Source: Arthrobacter sp. CAU 1506 (GTDB lineage: Bacteria; Actinomycetota; Actinomycetes; Actinomycetales; Micrococcaceae). Taken from it: a stretch of DNA of 64,000 bases. The translations under genes and the position numbers were made by a program. Numbering within the stretch: the first letter of the stretch is position 1; each line of letters starts with the position of its first letter. Location: positions 62,001 through 126,000 of the forward strand of contig NZ_SUKC01000002.1 in NCBI RefSeq assembly GCF_005047635.1, given 5' to 3'. This document shows positions 24,618 through 35,552 of this stretch, one piece after another. Under the pieces are notes generated by a model that searched no databases, was not told the origin of the DNA, and saw nothing but the letters and a program-made list of their open reading frames with translations.

Positions 24618-25238
24618 ATGGACAACGTACGACGGCTCCAGGCGGTACCGGCCGAACACGCTGAAGCTGCGGCCCAGGCCGACGCGCTGGCACCCGCCAG
24701 CGGCGCGCCCCGGCCGCTGACGGTCCGGCGGGTCACTCCGCCGGGACCTGACAGCTACTACGCTCCCGTCATCCGGCTGCAGCCCAGGAGACCGGACCCT
24801 GCAGCGGACCGGCCAGCCGGGCCCAGGGCTGCGGCTCCGCCGGTCCTGCTGCATCCCCCTGCTGCCCCGGTTGCAGAGGCCGAAGTGCGCCAGGTGACGG
24901 CTACGGCCCGGTCCGTGGCGCAGGCCTGTCTGGAAGCGGTCGCCGGTACTCGGCCTGTCCAGCAGTTGGCCCGCTGGCTCGACCCCGCCTGCTACGAAAA
25001 GCTGGTGCACCGGGCAGACATCGTCAAGGCGCACCAAGCCAGACTGCGGTCCACCGGAGGCGCGCCGCTACGGCTGCACCGCAGCACCGTAGTGAGGTCC
25101 TCCCGGGTCTGCCGGGCCGCCGAGGGCGCCTACGAAGCGTCGCTGGTGGTCGCCGAAGCCCGGCGTGTGCGCGCCATAGCCCTGCGGCTGGAACTGGTCC
25201 GTGGGCTGTGGAAAGTCACCGCACTGGAGATCGGCTGA
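24618..25238 (+). CDS. Rv3235 family (DUF6459) protein
   Basis: A 206-residue protein. The N-terminal half is disordered and rich in Pro and Ala; the C-terminal half (about 90-206) matches the Rv3235-type domain, with VAQACLEAVAGTRPVQQLARWL and a beta-strand ending GLWKVTALEIG. The function is unknown. In Mycobacterium the gene lies in the same neighbourhood of secA1, and here too it converges on secA with 15 bases between the stops. The start ATG has AAAGGGCAGGAC upstream. Confidence 0.75.
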   Translation: MDNVRRLQAVPAEHAEAAAQADALAPASGAPRPLTVRRVTPPGPDSYYAPVIRLQPRRPDPAADRPAGPRAAAPPVLLHPPAAPVAEAEVRQVTATARSVAQACLEAVAGTRPVQQLARWLDPACYEKLVHRADIVKAHQARLRSTGGAPLRLHRSTVVRSSRVCRAAEGAYEASLVVAEARRVRAIALRLELVRGLWKVTALEIG

Positions 25239-25253
25239 CCGGCAGCGTGCCTG

Positions 25254-27980
<2,727 letters not shown>

Positions 27981-28019
27981 TACATTGCTCCCAGTCAGTC
28001 GCGCAGAATTCTGGCTTGT

Positions 28020-29276
28020 TCAGTCTACGTGAGAGACGTGCCGCGCACTGTTTTGGTTCCCCCGAGCCCGTCTCGCAACTTCCCGACCCAGTCCGGCAGC
28101 CAGATCCCCGCTGTCCTCAACCGCCACAGTGTCCAGCTTCAACCACCCGGCCATCGCTGCGAGTTCGGCTGCCAACTCCGCAGCCGTTTCGGCCGGAGCG
28201 TCGGCTTCGGAATGCGCAGACCTGACCACCAGCCTGCCGGTTGACCGGTCTGCCTTCAAATCCACCCGGGCGCACAACCGGTCCCCCAGCAGGAACGGCA
28301 AAACGTAGTAGCCGTAGGTCCGCTTCTCCGCCGGGGTATAGATTTCGATCCGGTAGCGGAAGCCAAACAGTTGTTCGACCCGCTGACGTTCGAAAACCAT
28401 TGAATCGAAGGGGCTCAGCAGCGCCCGGCCGGCGACCCGGCGCGGCCGCGCCGCGTCGCCGTGCAGATAGACGTCTGCCTTCCAGCCGTCCACCTGTACG
28501 CGTTCCAACGTTCCATCGGCCTCCAGCGCCTGCACCGCGCCGGCCGCGGCGCGTGCCGGGACCCGGTAGTAGTCGGCAAAGCATTTGACCGTCCCAATGC
28601 CATGGGCGCGGGCCGCGGCTTCGATCAGCCGCAGCATCGCTTCTTCCGGATGAGGCCGGTGCGTGGCCTCGTACGGTGCCGGCAGCACTTTCTCGGTCAG
28701 CGTGTAGAGCCGTTCGAATTGCGGTGTCCGGGCGGCCGCGCTGACCAGTCCCTCTTCGAAGAGTGCCTCCAGAACCCGCTTGACCGCGTTCCAGTTCCAG
28801 CCCCAATCGGTGGTGGACCGGGTCTCTTCATGGCCAATCCGGTCTGCCACCGCCCGCGCGGTCAGGCCGCGCGACGAGGCCAGCGCGGCCAGGATCCGAG
28901 CCGTCAAATCCTGGACAACGTCCGGATCCATTCCGGCAGCACCCACCCAGTGGCGCCGCTGCCATTGGCGCAGATCGGCAAAATCCTCCGGCTTGATGTA
29001 GCTGGCTTCGTGGGCCCAGTACTCGATCATCCGGCGCGGCGCCTTCCCGGCCAACCGGTGCAGGATGTCGACGTCGTAGCCGCCGAGCCGGGAGAAGAAC
29101 GGCAGGTAGTGAGAGCGCACCAGCACATTCACGGAATCGATCTGCAGCAACCGGATGCGGTCAAAGGTCCGGCCCACCTGCCTTGCGGTAACAAGGCCGG
29201 TGGGCCGTTCCTTGGCCAATCCCTGGGCTGCCAGCGCAATGCGGCGGGCCTGGGCCGGACTGATGCGGGCTGTCAT
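28020..29276 (-). CDS. Winged-helix DNA glycosylase, YcaQ/AlkX family
   Basis: A 418-residue HTH_42 superfamily protein. The catalytic region reads LLQIDSVNVLVRSHYLPFFS near residue 43; the Q-I-D arrangement matches the YcaQ/AlkX subgroup rather than the QxQ of AlkZ. These enzymes unhook DNA interstrand crosslinks or remove bulky alkylated bases. The C-terminal part contains the family's beta-barrel (SPFDSMVFERQRVEQLFGF and YGYYVLPFLLGDRL). It lies between secA and hpf, interrupting the mycobacterial order. TAGTAT six bases before the ATG predicts a leaderless message, so it is probably transcribed on its own. Confidence 0.8.
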   Translation of the reverse strand: MTARISPAQARRIALAAQGLAKERPTGLVTARQVGRTFDRIRLLQIDSVNVLVRSHYLPFFSRLGGYDVDILHRLAGKAPRRMIEYWAHEASYIKPEDFADLRQWQRRHWVGAAGMDPDVVQDLTARILAALASSRGLTARAVADRIGHEETRSTTDWGWNWNAVKRVLEALFEEGLVSAAARTPQFERLYTLTEKVLPAPYEATHRPHPEEAMLRLIEAAARAHGIGTVKCFADYYRVPARAAAGAVQALEADGTLERVQVDGWKADVYLHGDAARPRRVAGRALLSPFDSMVFERQRVEQLFGFRYRIEIYTPAEKRTYGYYVLPFLLGDRLCARVDLKADRSTGRLVVRSAHSEADAPAETAAELAAELAAMAGWLKLDTVAVEDSGDLAAGLGREVARRARGNQNSARHVSHVD

Positions 29277-29282
29277 GCCTTC

Positions 29283-29288
29283 ATACTA
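29283..29288 (-). promoter_or_regulatory. Predicted -10 box, leaderless glycosylase gene
   Basis: Minus-strand TAGTAT followed by GAAGGC and the ATG at 29276; the six-base spacing fits a transcript starting at the initiation codon. The GAAGGC could also act as a weak, very close ribosome site. Confidence 0.45.
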
Positions 29289-29316
29289 GGCATCCATGTG
29301 GCAGCCGCTGCTGCAA

Positions 29317-30039
29317 TCAGGCGGTGGCGTCCTCACGGGAGCGGTAGGCCAGCAACTCTTCGCGCGCCTTGGCTTCTTCGGCGCTGCAATCGGCATCGAG
29401 GGTAATCACGCCGTAGGTCCAGCCGCGGCGGCGGTAAACCACACTCGGCGCGCTGGTCTCCTTGTCAATGAACAGGTAGAAGTCGTGTCCCACCAGTTCC
29501 ATATTGTCGACGGCGTCGTCGAGGGTCATTGCCGCAGCCGGGAAGACTTTGCGGCGAATCAGCACCGGGGAGTCTCCGGCAGGGACGTCGTTTTCAATCT
29601 CGTAGCCGGTCCGTTCCTCGGCCGGTTCCTGGCGGGCGGCCGCAGAGGCCATCATTTCGTGCAGCGGCACATCGGTACTGGCTGGTTCCAGCGTGGCGGT
29701 GGCCTGGTGGACGGCGGTCGGAGTGTGGCGTCCGTGATGGACCTTGCGGCGGTCCCGGGCGCGGCGCAGGCGCTCCAGAAGCTTGTTGTAGGCGATGTCA
29801 AAAGCTGCGAACTTGTCCGCCGCCTTGGCCTCGGCACGGACCACGGTGCCTCGACCGAGCACGGTGAGTTCAACCGTCATCGAGCTCTCGGCATTGCGGG
29901 CATTGGCTTCTTTGGTGACTTTGGCATCAAGCCGTTGGACCTTGTCGCCCAGCTGCTCGATCTTGGAGATCTTCTCCTCAGCGTACTCGCGGAACCTATC
30001 GGAAACAGACAGGTTGCGGCCGTTGATGTTGAATTCCAT
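29317..30039 (-). CDS. hpf: Ribosome hibernation-promoting factor, long form
   Basis: A 240-residue long-form HPF. The N-terminal domain (about 1-105) has MEFNINGRNLSVSDRFREYA and the basic patch of the 30S-binding fold. A linker joins it to the C-terminal dimerisation domain (about 180-240), with DNMELVGHDFYLFID and VVYRRRGWTYGVI. The long form links two 70S ribosomes into inactive 100S dimers during stress or stationary phase. I start at ATG 30039, preceded by GGAGGG; an upstream ATG at 30051 has no such site. Location between comF and secA is conserved in actinobacteria. Confidence 0.93.
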   Translation of the reverse strand: MEFNINGRNLSVSDRFREYAEEKISKIEQLGDKVQRLDAKVTKEANARNAESSMTVELTVLGRGTVVRAEAKAADKFAAFDIAYNKLLERLRRARDRRKVHHGRHTPTAVHQATATLEPASTDVPLHEMMASAAARQEPAEERTGYEIENDVPAGDSPVLIRRKVFPAAAMTLDDAVDNMELVGHDFYLFIDKETSAPSVVYRRRGWTYGVITLDADCSAEEAKAREELLAYRSREDATA

Positions 30040-30165
30040 GGTGCCCTCCATAGTTGCCTAGATGACACAACAGCGACCGAAAGAGAAACTCCTTTCAGCC
30101 GCTGAAGACGGGAACCCTCCCTTACGGGAGCCCATACCTCACGTTAGATCACGGATGCTTTTTAT

Positions 30166-31086
30166 TCACCCTTTAGACGATTTATCTCCAACATTTCCTG
30201 CGGATTCTTCCCGGTCACCCGAACCGCCCGGCGCTGGAGGGGAAGGCGCGTCGGCGTGTCCAGCCGGTGCCGAGGCAGCTGCCAGCACCGCTCCTCCCAA
30301 GGGGACTCCGCCGGCGGCACGGAGCGCTCTGGCCAGCTCGGCCATGGTTGCCCCGGTGGTGAGCACGTCGTCCACCAGAAGGCAGCCACGGCCGGCGATC
30401 AGCGGGATGTATCGAGGCGGCACGGCCATGCTGCCGGCCACGTTCCGTTGCCGGGCGGTTCGGCCCAGCGACTTCTGCCCGGCCGAAGTCCGCCACCGTA
30501 TCAGCCGTTTCCCGGTTGCCACCGGGCGTACGGCCGGCAGCAACTGGAGTCCGGCCGGCAGCAGGTCCTGGCGTTCCATCCGGGCGAGCAGCAGTTGCAG
30601 CGGATCATAGCCGCGGCGACGGCGGGACGTTCCGCGCGCGGGCACCTGCACCAGCACTGCGGCGACTGGCCCTCCGGCACGCTCGGCCGCCGCGTCCACG
30701 GCAGCCGCCAAGACAACGGCCAGGACCTGGGCCAGCTCGGTCCGGCCATGGTTCTTGAAGGCCAGGATCGCCTGCGACAACTCGCGCCGATAGGGTCCGC
30801 CGGCCGTCACCGGCAGAGGCAGGCCGGCCTCGTCCAGCGGCAGCGATTCGGCCGTCTCCTCGGCCGCCACGGGGCGCACCGTGGCGCGGCGCAGTCGCCT
30901 CCTGCAGCCTGCGCACAGCACTTGGTCCGGCGCGCCGCACGCCACGCAGTCTGTCGGCAGCAGCAGCCGTCCAAACTGCCCGGACCAGATCCGCAGTGCC
31001 TGGACGGTCCGGCTGAAGTACAGCCGGTCCAGCCTGCTGCCCACTTCCGTCGTCGTGATCACCGCCGTTGTCCCGCCATGCACCAA
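30166..31086 (-). CDS. comF: ComF family phosphoribosyltransferase-like protein
   Basis: A 306-residue ComF protein. The N-terminal zinc-ribbon-like part has two CxxC motifs (CVACG and CAGC). The phosphoribosyltransferase domain carries VQVPARGTSRRRRGYDPLQ and the PRPP loop CLLVDDVLTTGATMAEL. In naturally competent bacteria ComF helps bring in single-stranded DNA; in actinobacteria its job is less clear. The C-terminal 40 residues are disordered. The exact start is uncertain: TTG 31086, GTG 31083 and later GTG codons are all possible, with only AAGG upstream. It lies in the mtrAB-lpqB-comF-hpf-secA order. Confidence 0.85.
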   Translation of the reverse strand: MVHGGTTAVITTTEVGSRLDRLYFSRTVQALRIWSGQFGRLLLPTDCVACGAPDQVLCAGCRRRLRRATVRPVAAEETAESLPLDEAGLPLPVTAGGPYRRELSQAILAFKNHGRTELAQVLAVVLAAAVDAAAERAGGPVAAVLVQVPARGTSRRRRGYDPLQLLLARMERQDLLPAGLQLLPAVRPVATGKRLIRWRTSAGQKSLGRTARQRNVAGSMAVPPRYIPLIAGRGCLLVDDVLTTGATMAELARALRAAGGVPLGGAVLAAASAPAGHADAPSPPAPGGSGDREESAGNVGDKSSKG

Positions 31087-31162
31087 GCCTTGCCGCGCCG
31101 GTTCCTTCCGGCCACCGGTATGGGGCGGATGTGGACAAGGCTGTGGCCGGCGCGGCCTGTGA

Positions 31163-31294
31163 AGGAGCGCTTACCCGGGGAGGTGCGGAGCGGCTTACCC
31201 GGGGAAGGAAGGAGCGGCTTGCCCGGGGAAGGAGCGGCTTGCCCGGGGAAGGAGCGGCTTACCCGGGGAAGGAGCGGCTTACCCGGGGAAGGAG
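31163..31294. repeat. 20-base tandem repeat array at the lpqB 3' end
   Basis: Four near-identical units of GGAGCGGCTTRCCCGGGGAA start at 31211, 31231, 31251 and 31271, and two diverged units lie to the left (about 31163-31205). Each contains the palindrome CCCGGG. The lpqB stop codon (31279-31281) falls inside the rightmost unit, so the array has grown from the end of that gene into the gap before comF. Confidence 0.85.
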
Positions 31295-33006
31295 GGGTCG
31301 ATCACCAGCGGCGAATTGCGCTGCGGGGCCCAGCTGTTGCCGACCCGGATGTAGAGCATCTCGTTCGTTTGGGCGTAGACGTCCTGGTCGCCGTTGCCCG
31401 CGCTGATCTCTACCATGCCCTGCAGTGGTGCGGTCCTCTGGCTGCTGCCGTCCAGATGCAGAATTTCCGCGGTGACTGCCTCTTCCGCCGAGGACTTCAT
31501 GACGATGACGGTATCCTCATCCGCCCAGACGCCGGTGTCGACCGGAACCGACGCCTTCAGCCGCTTGGGGGTGGTGATACCGCGCGGCCGCCCGTCCCGG
31601 TCGCGGACCACACCGGCGATGTAGACGGCAGCGCTCTCGCCTTCACGCGCGATGATCAAAGCCCTGGAACCTTCGCGGGAGATCTGCAGCTCAGTCACCG
31701 TCCGCTCGTTCAACCACTGTGCACCCACGGCGACCACTTTGTCCGGCTCCTCCACGGAGACCGCAAATACCTTCCCGCTGGCATCGCCGGCGGCGGTCCA
31801 GGCCCAGCCGAAGGGATCGACGCTGGGGCCGGTCAGTTCCCTCCCGGACGCCGCCTGCACCGCCTTGCGGTCCTCGCCGATCACAAACATCCGGTTGTGC
31901 TCGGCGGTCAAGAAGGCGAAGCGCTCCTGGTCCAGCGACATCGCCGGTTCGCGGGGGCTCAGCTGGTCGACCGAGGGCAGGCCCTCGGGCTTGACCGGCC
32001 GCGACCCCTCGTAGAAGACCAGTTCCTCATTCAGGATCCCGATCTGTACATTGCCGACGGCCGGGTCCGTCACCGCGGCTTGAAACTCGGGATCGGGCCC
32101 CGTGCCCAGATCCACGTCCCGCTGGTCCACGGTCATCCGCACGGTGGAGACCGTATTGAGCTCGCCGAGCGTCAATTCCAGCTGCTGCTGCATCTGCTGG
32201 CGGCGCAGGAACGTAGTGCCGGTCAGGACTTCGGCGGAGAGGTCGACGCTGGCAGCGCCTGATTCGATGGGCACGGCACGGCGCACCAGCTGGGACCCTT
32301 CCGGGAAGGCGCTGATCACCGCGCCGGCCAGATACGGTGCGGGTCCCTCCAACATGGCGGCCACGATCGCCGCAGTAATTCCCTGCCGGTTGGCGAACCA
32401 GCGCACATCCGGGACGGCGTAGGTGTAGGTGGGGTCGTAGAAGTACAGGTTGTAGGGGGAGAACAACGTGCGGAAGTCCACGGTGGAGACCATGGTTCCG
32501 TCCGGAATGCTGGAGATCCGCCATTCGCCGTCCACCTCCGTCAGTTCCACCGGCAGCGATTCGGTGGCGCCCTCCTCTGCCACCGTCCGCACGCCTGATT
32601 CGTTGATGGAGGTGTCGACTTCGACTTGCAGCACGAACTCGGTTTCGGACGGCGATCCGACGGTCTTCACGACGTTTCGGTACACCAGCGTCCGTTGCAC
32701 CGGTTGCCATTCGCCGGCCAGATCGGGGGCCAGGAATTCCCGCGCTATCCGGTAGTCGTCCTGGGGCGCTGTGCCGGCCTGGATGAACCCTTCGACGATT
32801 TCCTTGGGGTCGTCCCCGGGCGTCGGTCCCGGCGGGTTGAAGGTGTATCCGGTCCCCTGGCTCGCGCCGGAGTCGGCCTGGACCGTCGCCACCGGCCCCG
32901 ACATCGGAATCGAGGAGCAGGAGGCCAGCGCCAGCATGGCCAAGACCATGACGACGACGGTGCGCAGCCGGCTCATGCGGGCGGGGTCAGCTGGGGTCCG
33001 GAACAC
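31279..33006 (-). CDS. lpqB: Lipoprotein LpqB (GerMN domain), MtrAB accessory
   Basis: A 575-residue lipoprotein. The signal peptide runs from residue 11 to a lipobox LASC with the lipidated Cys30. It is followed by a GerMN domain (about 160-290) and a C-terminal beta-propeller-like domain. LpqB binds the extracellular part of the sensor kinase MtrB and tunes it. I start at GTG 33006, preceded by GCAGGAGG at good spacing; this makes a 20-base overlap with mtrB. The last residues (IDPSFPG) and stop lie within a 20-base tandem repeat array. Confidence 0.92.
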   Translation of the reverse strand: MFRTPADPARMSRLRTVVVMVLAMLALASCSSIPMSGPVATVQADSGASQGTGYTFNPPGPTPGDDPKEIVEGFIQAGTAPQDDYRIAREFLAPDLAGEWQPVQRTLVYRNVVKTVGSPSETEFVLQVEVDTSINESGVRTVAEEGATESLPVELTEVDGEWRISSIPDGTMVSTVDFRTLFSPYNLYFYDPTYTYAVPDVRWFANRQGITAAIVAAMLEGPAPYLAGAVISAFPEGSQLVRRAVPIESGAASVDLSAEVLTGTTFLRRQQMQQQLELTLGELNTVSTVRMTVDQRDVDLGTGPDPEFQAAVTDPAVGNVQIGILNEELVFYEGSRPVKPEGLPSVDQLSPREPAMSLDQERFAFLTAEHNRMFVIGEDRKAVQAASGRELTGPSVDPFGWAWTAAGDASGKVFAVSVEEPDKVVAVGAQWLNERTVTELQISREGSRALIIAREGESAAVYIAGVVRDRDGRPRGITTPKRLKASVPVDTGVWADEDTVIVMKSSAEEAVTAEILHLDGSSQRTAPLQGMVEISAGNGDQDVYAQTNEMLYIRVGNSWAPQRNSPLVIDPSFPG

Positions 33007-34681
33007 CGTTTTCCTCCTGCTGTTCAAGAAGTATGTTCTCCGCCGCCAGGTGCCCGTGCAGGCCGTTGGCGCCGGCCGGCGGCAACGGCAGCGGCGAATG
33101 GGTCAGCGTGCCGCCGCTGTGCCGCGGCAAGGTAAGCCGGAAGCAGGCACCGTTGCCGGGCTCGCCCCAGGCCTGGAGCCAGCCGCCGTGCAGACGCGCG
33201 TCCTCGGTGGAGATCGACAGTCCCAGGCCGCTGCCGCCGGTGGTCCGTGCCCGGGCCGGGTCGGCGCGCCAGAAGCGGTCGAAGACCCTGGACGCTTCCA
33301 TCGGCGTCATGCCGATGCCGTAGTCCCGGACCGCGACGGCCACCGCGTCCTCGGTGGCGCCGACGGTGAGTTCCACCGGGTTGCCCTCTCCGTGTTCCAG
33401 GGCGTTGACGATCAGGTTCCGCAGGATGCGTTCGATCCGGCGGCGGTCCATGTCCGCGATACAGCGCGGTTCCAGCGCGATCAGGCGCAGTTCAGAACCG
33501 CAGTTGTCCGCCAGCGGCTGGGCGGCGTCCAGCGCGGTGCGGGCAATTTCCACCACGTCGGTGGGCTCGGCGTCGAGCGCCGCGGCGCCGGCGTCGAACC
33601 GCGAGATTTCCAGCAGGTCGGCCAGCAGCGCCTGGAACCGCTCCACCTGGTTGTACAGCAGTTCGGTGGAGCGGGCGTTGATCGGATCGAAGTCCTCGCG
33701 CGATTCGTACAGCACCTCGGCGGCCATCCGGACCGTGGTCAGCGGAGTGCGCAGTTCGTGCGAGACATCGGAGACGAACCGCTGCTGCATCTCGGACAAC
33801 GTGGCCAACTGCGTAATCTGCTCCTGCAGGCTGCCGGCCATGTGGTTGAAGGAGGCCCCCAGCCGGGCCAGCTCATCCTCGCCCCGGACTTCCAGCCGTT
33901 CCTGCAGCTGACCGGCGGCCAGTTTCTCCGACACGATGGCCGCCTGGCTGACCGGGTGCACCACCGCCCGGGTCAGCAGCCAGACGATGCCGCCGACCAG
34001 CAGCAGCAGCAGTGCGCCGCCGATCCAGAGCACCCGGTGGATAAAGTCCAGGGTCTGCTGCACGGAAGAGAGGTCATAGACCAGGTACAACGCGTAGGCG
34101 TTGCCCGGCGGCAGTTGCACCTGGGTGCCGAAGCCGATGGCCGGCACGTCGCTGTCACCGACCGGCAACGCCAGGGCTTGGCGGTACTGGCCGCTGCCGG
34201 TTGCGACCTCTTTTGCCAGCCCCTCCGGAATGATGTTGGCGGTGATGGAGGTGTTGGACTGGCTGAACACATAGAGGTTCTGCCCGCCGGGCAGCGGTGT
34301 CAGCAGGTAGTAGCGCGGGGCTTCCGCGCCGGTGCCCTCCAGCAGCTTCAGCGTATCCCCCACCATGCTGGCCACCGTGGCACGGTCGCTGGCGGACGAA
34401 CTCTCGAAGATGGTCTTGACCTGGGACAGGCCGCGCCTCGACTCCGCCTCGGCCTGGTTCACGCGCTCCTGGTAGAGCCCGGAGGCGATCTGGCTGGAGA
34501 GGAACGCGCCCACGCCCAAGAATGCGAAGGCGGTGAGCAGGACGGCCGCGGTGACCGTTCGGAACTGCAGCGAGCGTCGCCATTTCCGATTCAGGAAATC
34601 GCGGCCCTGCAACGTGGCATGCCAAGCGGCCTCAGCTGCCGCCTTCAGCTTGGCTTTCCACCGGTTGAGAACCGGCTCCAC
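32987..34681 (-). CDS. mtrB: Sensor histidine kinase MtrB
   Basis: A 564-residue membrane kinase. Helices at 41-64 and 217-237 flank an extracellular sensor, a HAMP domain follows (about 238-290), then the HisKA domain with the phosphorylated His308 in SDVSHELRTPLTT. The HATPase has RNLIVNALEHGEGN, DYGIGM and GGSGLGLSI. A 45-residue Pro/Gly-rich tail closes the protein. MtrB controls cell-wall hydrolase genes and osmotic response through MtrA. The GTG start directly abuts the mtrA stop (TAAGTG), and the 3' end overlaps lpqB. The usual mtrA-mtrB-lpqB operon is intact. Confidence 0.95.
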   Translation of the reverse strand: MEPVLNRWKAKLKAAAEAAWHATLQGRDFLNRKWRRSLQFRTVTAAVLLTAFAFLGVGAFLSSQIASGLYQERVNQAEAESRRGLSQVKTIFESSSASDRATVASMVGDTLKLLEGTGAEAPRYYLLTPLPGGQNLYVFSQSNTSITANIIPEGLAKEVATGSGQYRQALALPVGDSDVPAIGFGTQVQLPPGNAYALYLVYDLSSVQQTLDFIHRVLWIGGALLLLLVGGIVWLLTRAVVHPVSQAAIVSEKLAAGQLQERLEVRGEDELARLGASFNHMAGSLQEQITQLATLSEMQQRFVSDVSHELRTPLTTVRMAAEVLYESREDFDPINARSTELLYNQVERFQALLADLLEISRFDAGAAALDAEPTDVVEIARTALDAAQPLADNCGSELRLIALEPRCIADMDRRRIERILRNLIVNALEHGEGNPVELTVGATEDAVAVAVRDYGIGMTPMEASRVFDRFWRADPARARTTGGSGLGLSISTEDARLHGGWLQAWGEPGNGACFRLTLPRHSGGTLTHSPLPLPPAGANGLHGHLAAENILLEQQEENGVPDPS

Positions 34682-35359
34682 TTACCCTTGGCCGGCCTTG
34701 TATCCGACGCCGCGCACCGTGAGCACCACTTCGGGGGCTTCCGGATCGCGCTCGATCTTGGAGCGAAGCCGCTGGACATGCACGTTGACCAGCCGGGTGT
34801 CTGCGGCGTGGCGGTAGCCCCAGACCTGCTCCAGCAGCAATTCACGGGTGAACACCTGCCACGGTTTCCGGGCGAGTGCCACCAAGAGGTCGAATTCGAG
34901 CGGGGTCAGCGAAATTCTCTCGTCCCCGCGGTGCACCACGTGGCCGGCAACATCGATGACGACGTCGGCAATCCGCAGTGTCTCCGGGGCCCGCTGGTCT
35001 CCCGGGCGCAGCCGCGCCCGCACACGGGCCACGAGTTCGGCCGGCTTGAACGGCTTGGGTACGTAATCGTCGGCACCTGATTCCAGCCCGCGGACCACGT
35101 CCGAGGTGTCCGCCTTGGCCGTCAGCATGACAATCGGGACGTCCGATTCGCCGCGGACCTGCCGGCAGACCTCGATCCCGTCCAAGCCGGGCAGCATCAG
35201 GTCGAGCAGCACCAGATCGGGCTTGCTGCTGCGGAAAACCTCAAGGGCCTGGGAACCGTCCGCGCAGAACACCGGATCAAAACCGTCGTTGCGCAGCACG
35301 ATGCCGATCATCTCGGCCAGGGCCTCGTCGTCGTCTACGACCAGAATGCGTGCCTTCAT
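34682..35359 (-). CDS. mtrA: Response regulator MtrA
   Basis: A 225-residue OmpR-family regulator. The receiver domain has the acidic pocket DDD (9-11), phosphoacceptor Asp53 in LLDLMLPG and the conserved lysine in DYVPKPF. The winged-helix domain ends with VHVQRLRSKIERD and VLTVRGVGYKAG. Partner of MtrB; in actinobacteria it controls cell-wall remodelling, division and osmotic stress genes. The ATG has TTAGGAG upstream. It is the first gene of a leftward operon that continues into lpqB and possibly comF. The promoter must lie in the 193-base divergent gap. Confidence 0.97.
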   Translation of the reverse strand: MKARILVVDDDEALAEMIGIVLRNDGFDPVFCADGSQALEVFRSSKPDLVLLDLMLPGLDGIEVCRQVRGESDVPIVMLTAKADTSDVVRGLESGADDYVPKPFKPAELVARVRARLRPGDQRAPETLRIADVVIDVAGHVVHRGDERISLTPLEFDLLVALARKPWQVFTRELLLEQVWGYRHAADTRLVNVHVQRLRSKIERDPEAPEVVLTVRGVGYKAGQG

Positions 35360-35552
35360 ATCTCCTAATTGTCCCCTATTTCAGTGAGATCCTGCCGCAA
35401 CGGCGCACCGGGGCGCACGAAAAGCGACCCACGGCCGGCCCGGCCCCGGGATTCTAGGAACTCGCGGACCGAAACTATAGGCTGATGAGAGGCTAACACT
35501 TCGCCGACGGCGTCCCGCAGTCGGCCACACGAGACCAGAAAGACGGAACGCG

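Noticed and set aside
31163-31294. The 20-base array as a CRISPR array
   Set aside because: The units are directly adjacent with no unique spacers, and no cas genes are in the window.
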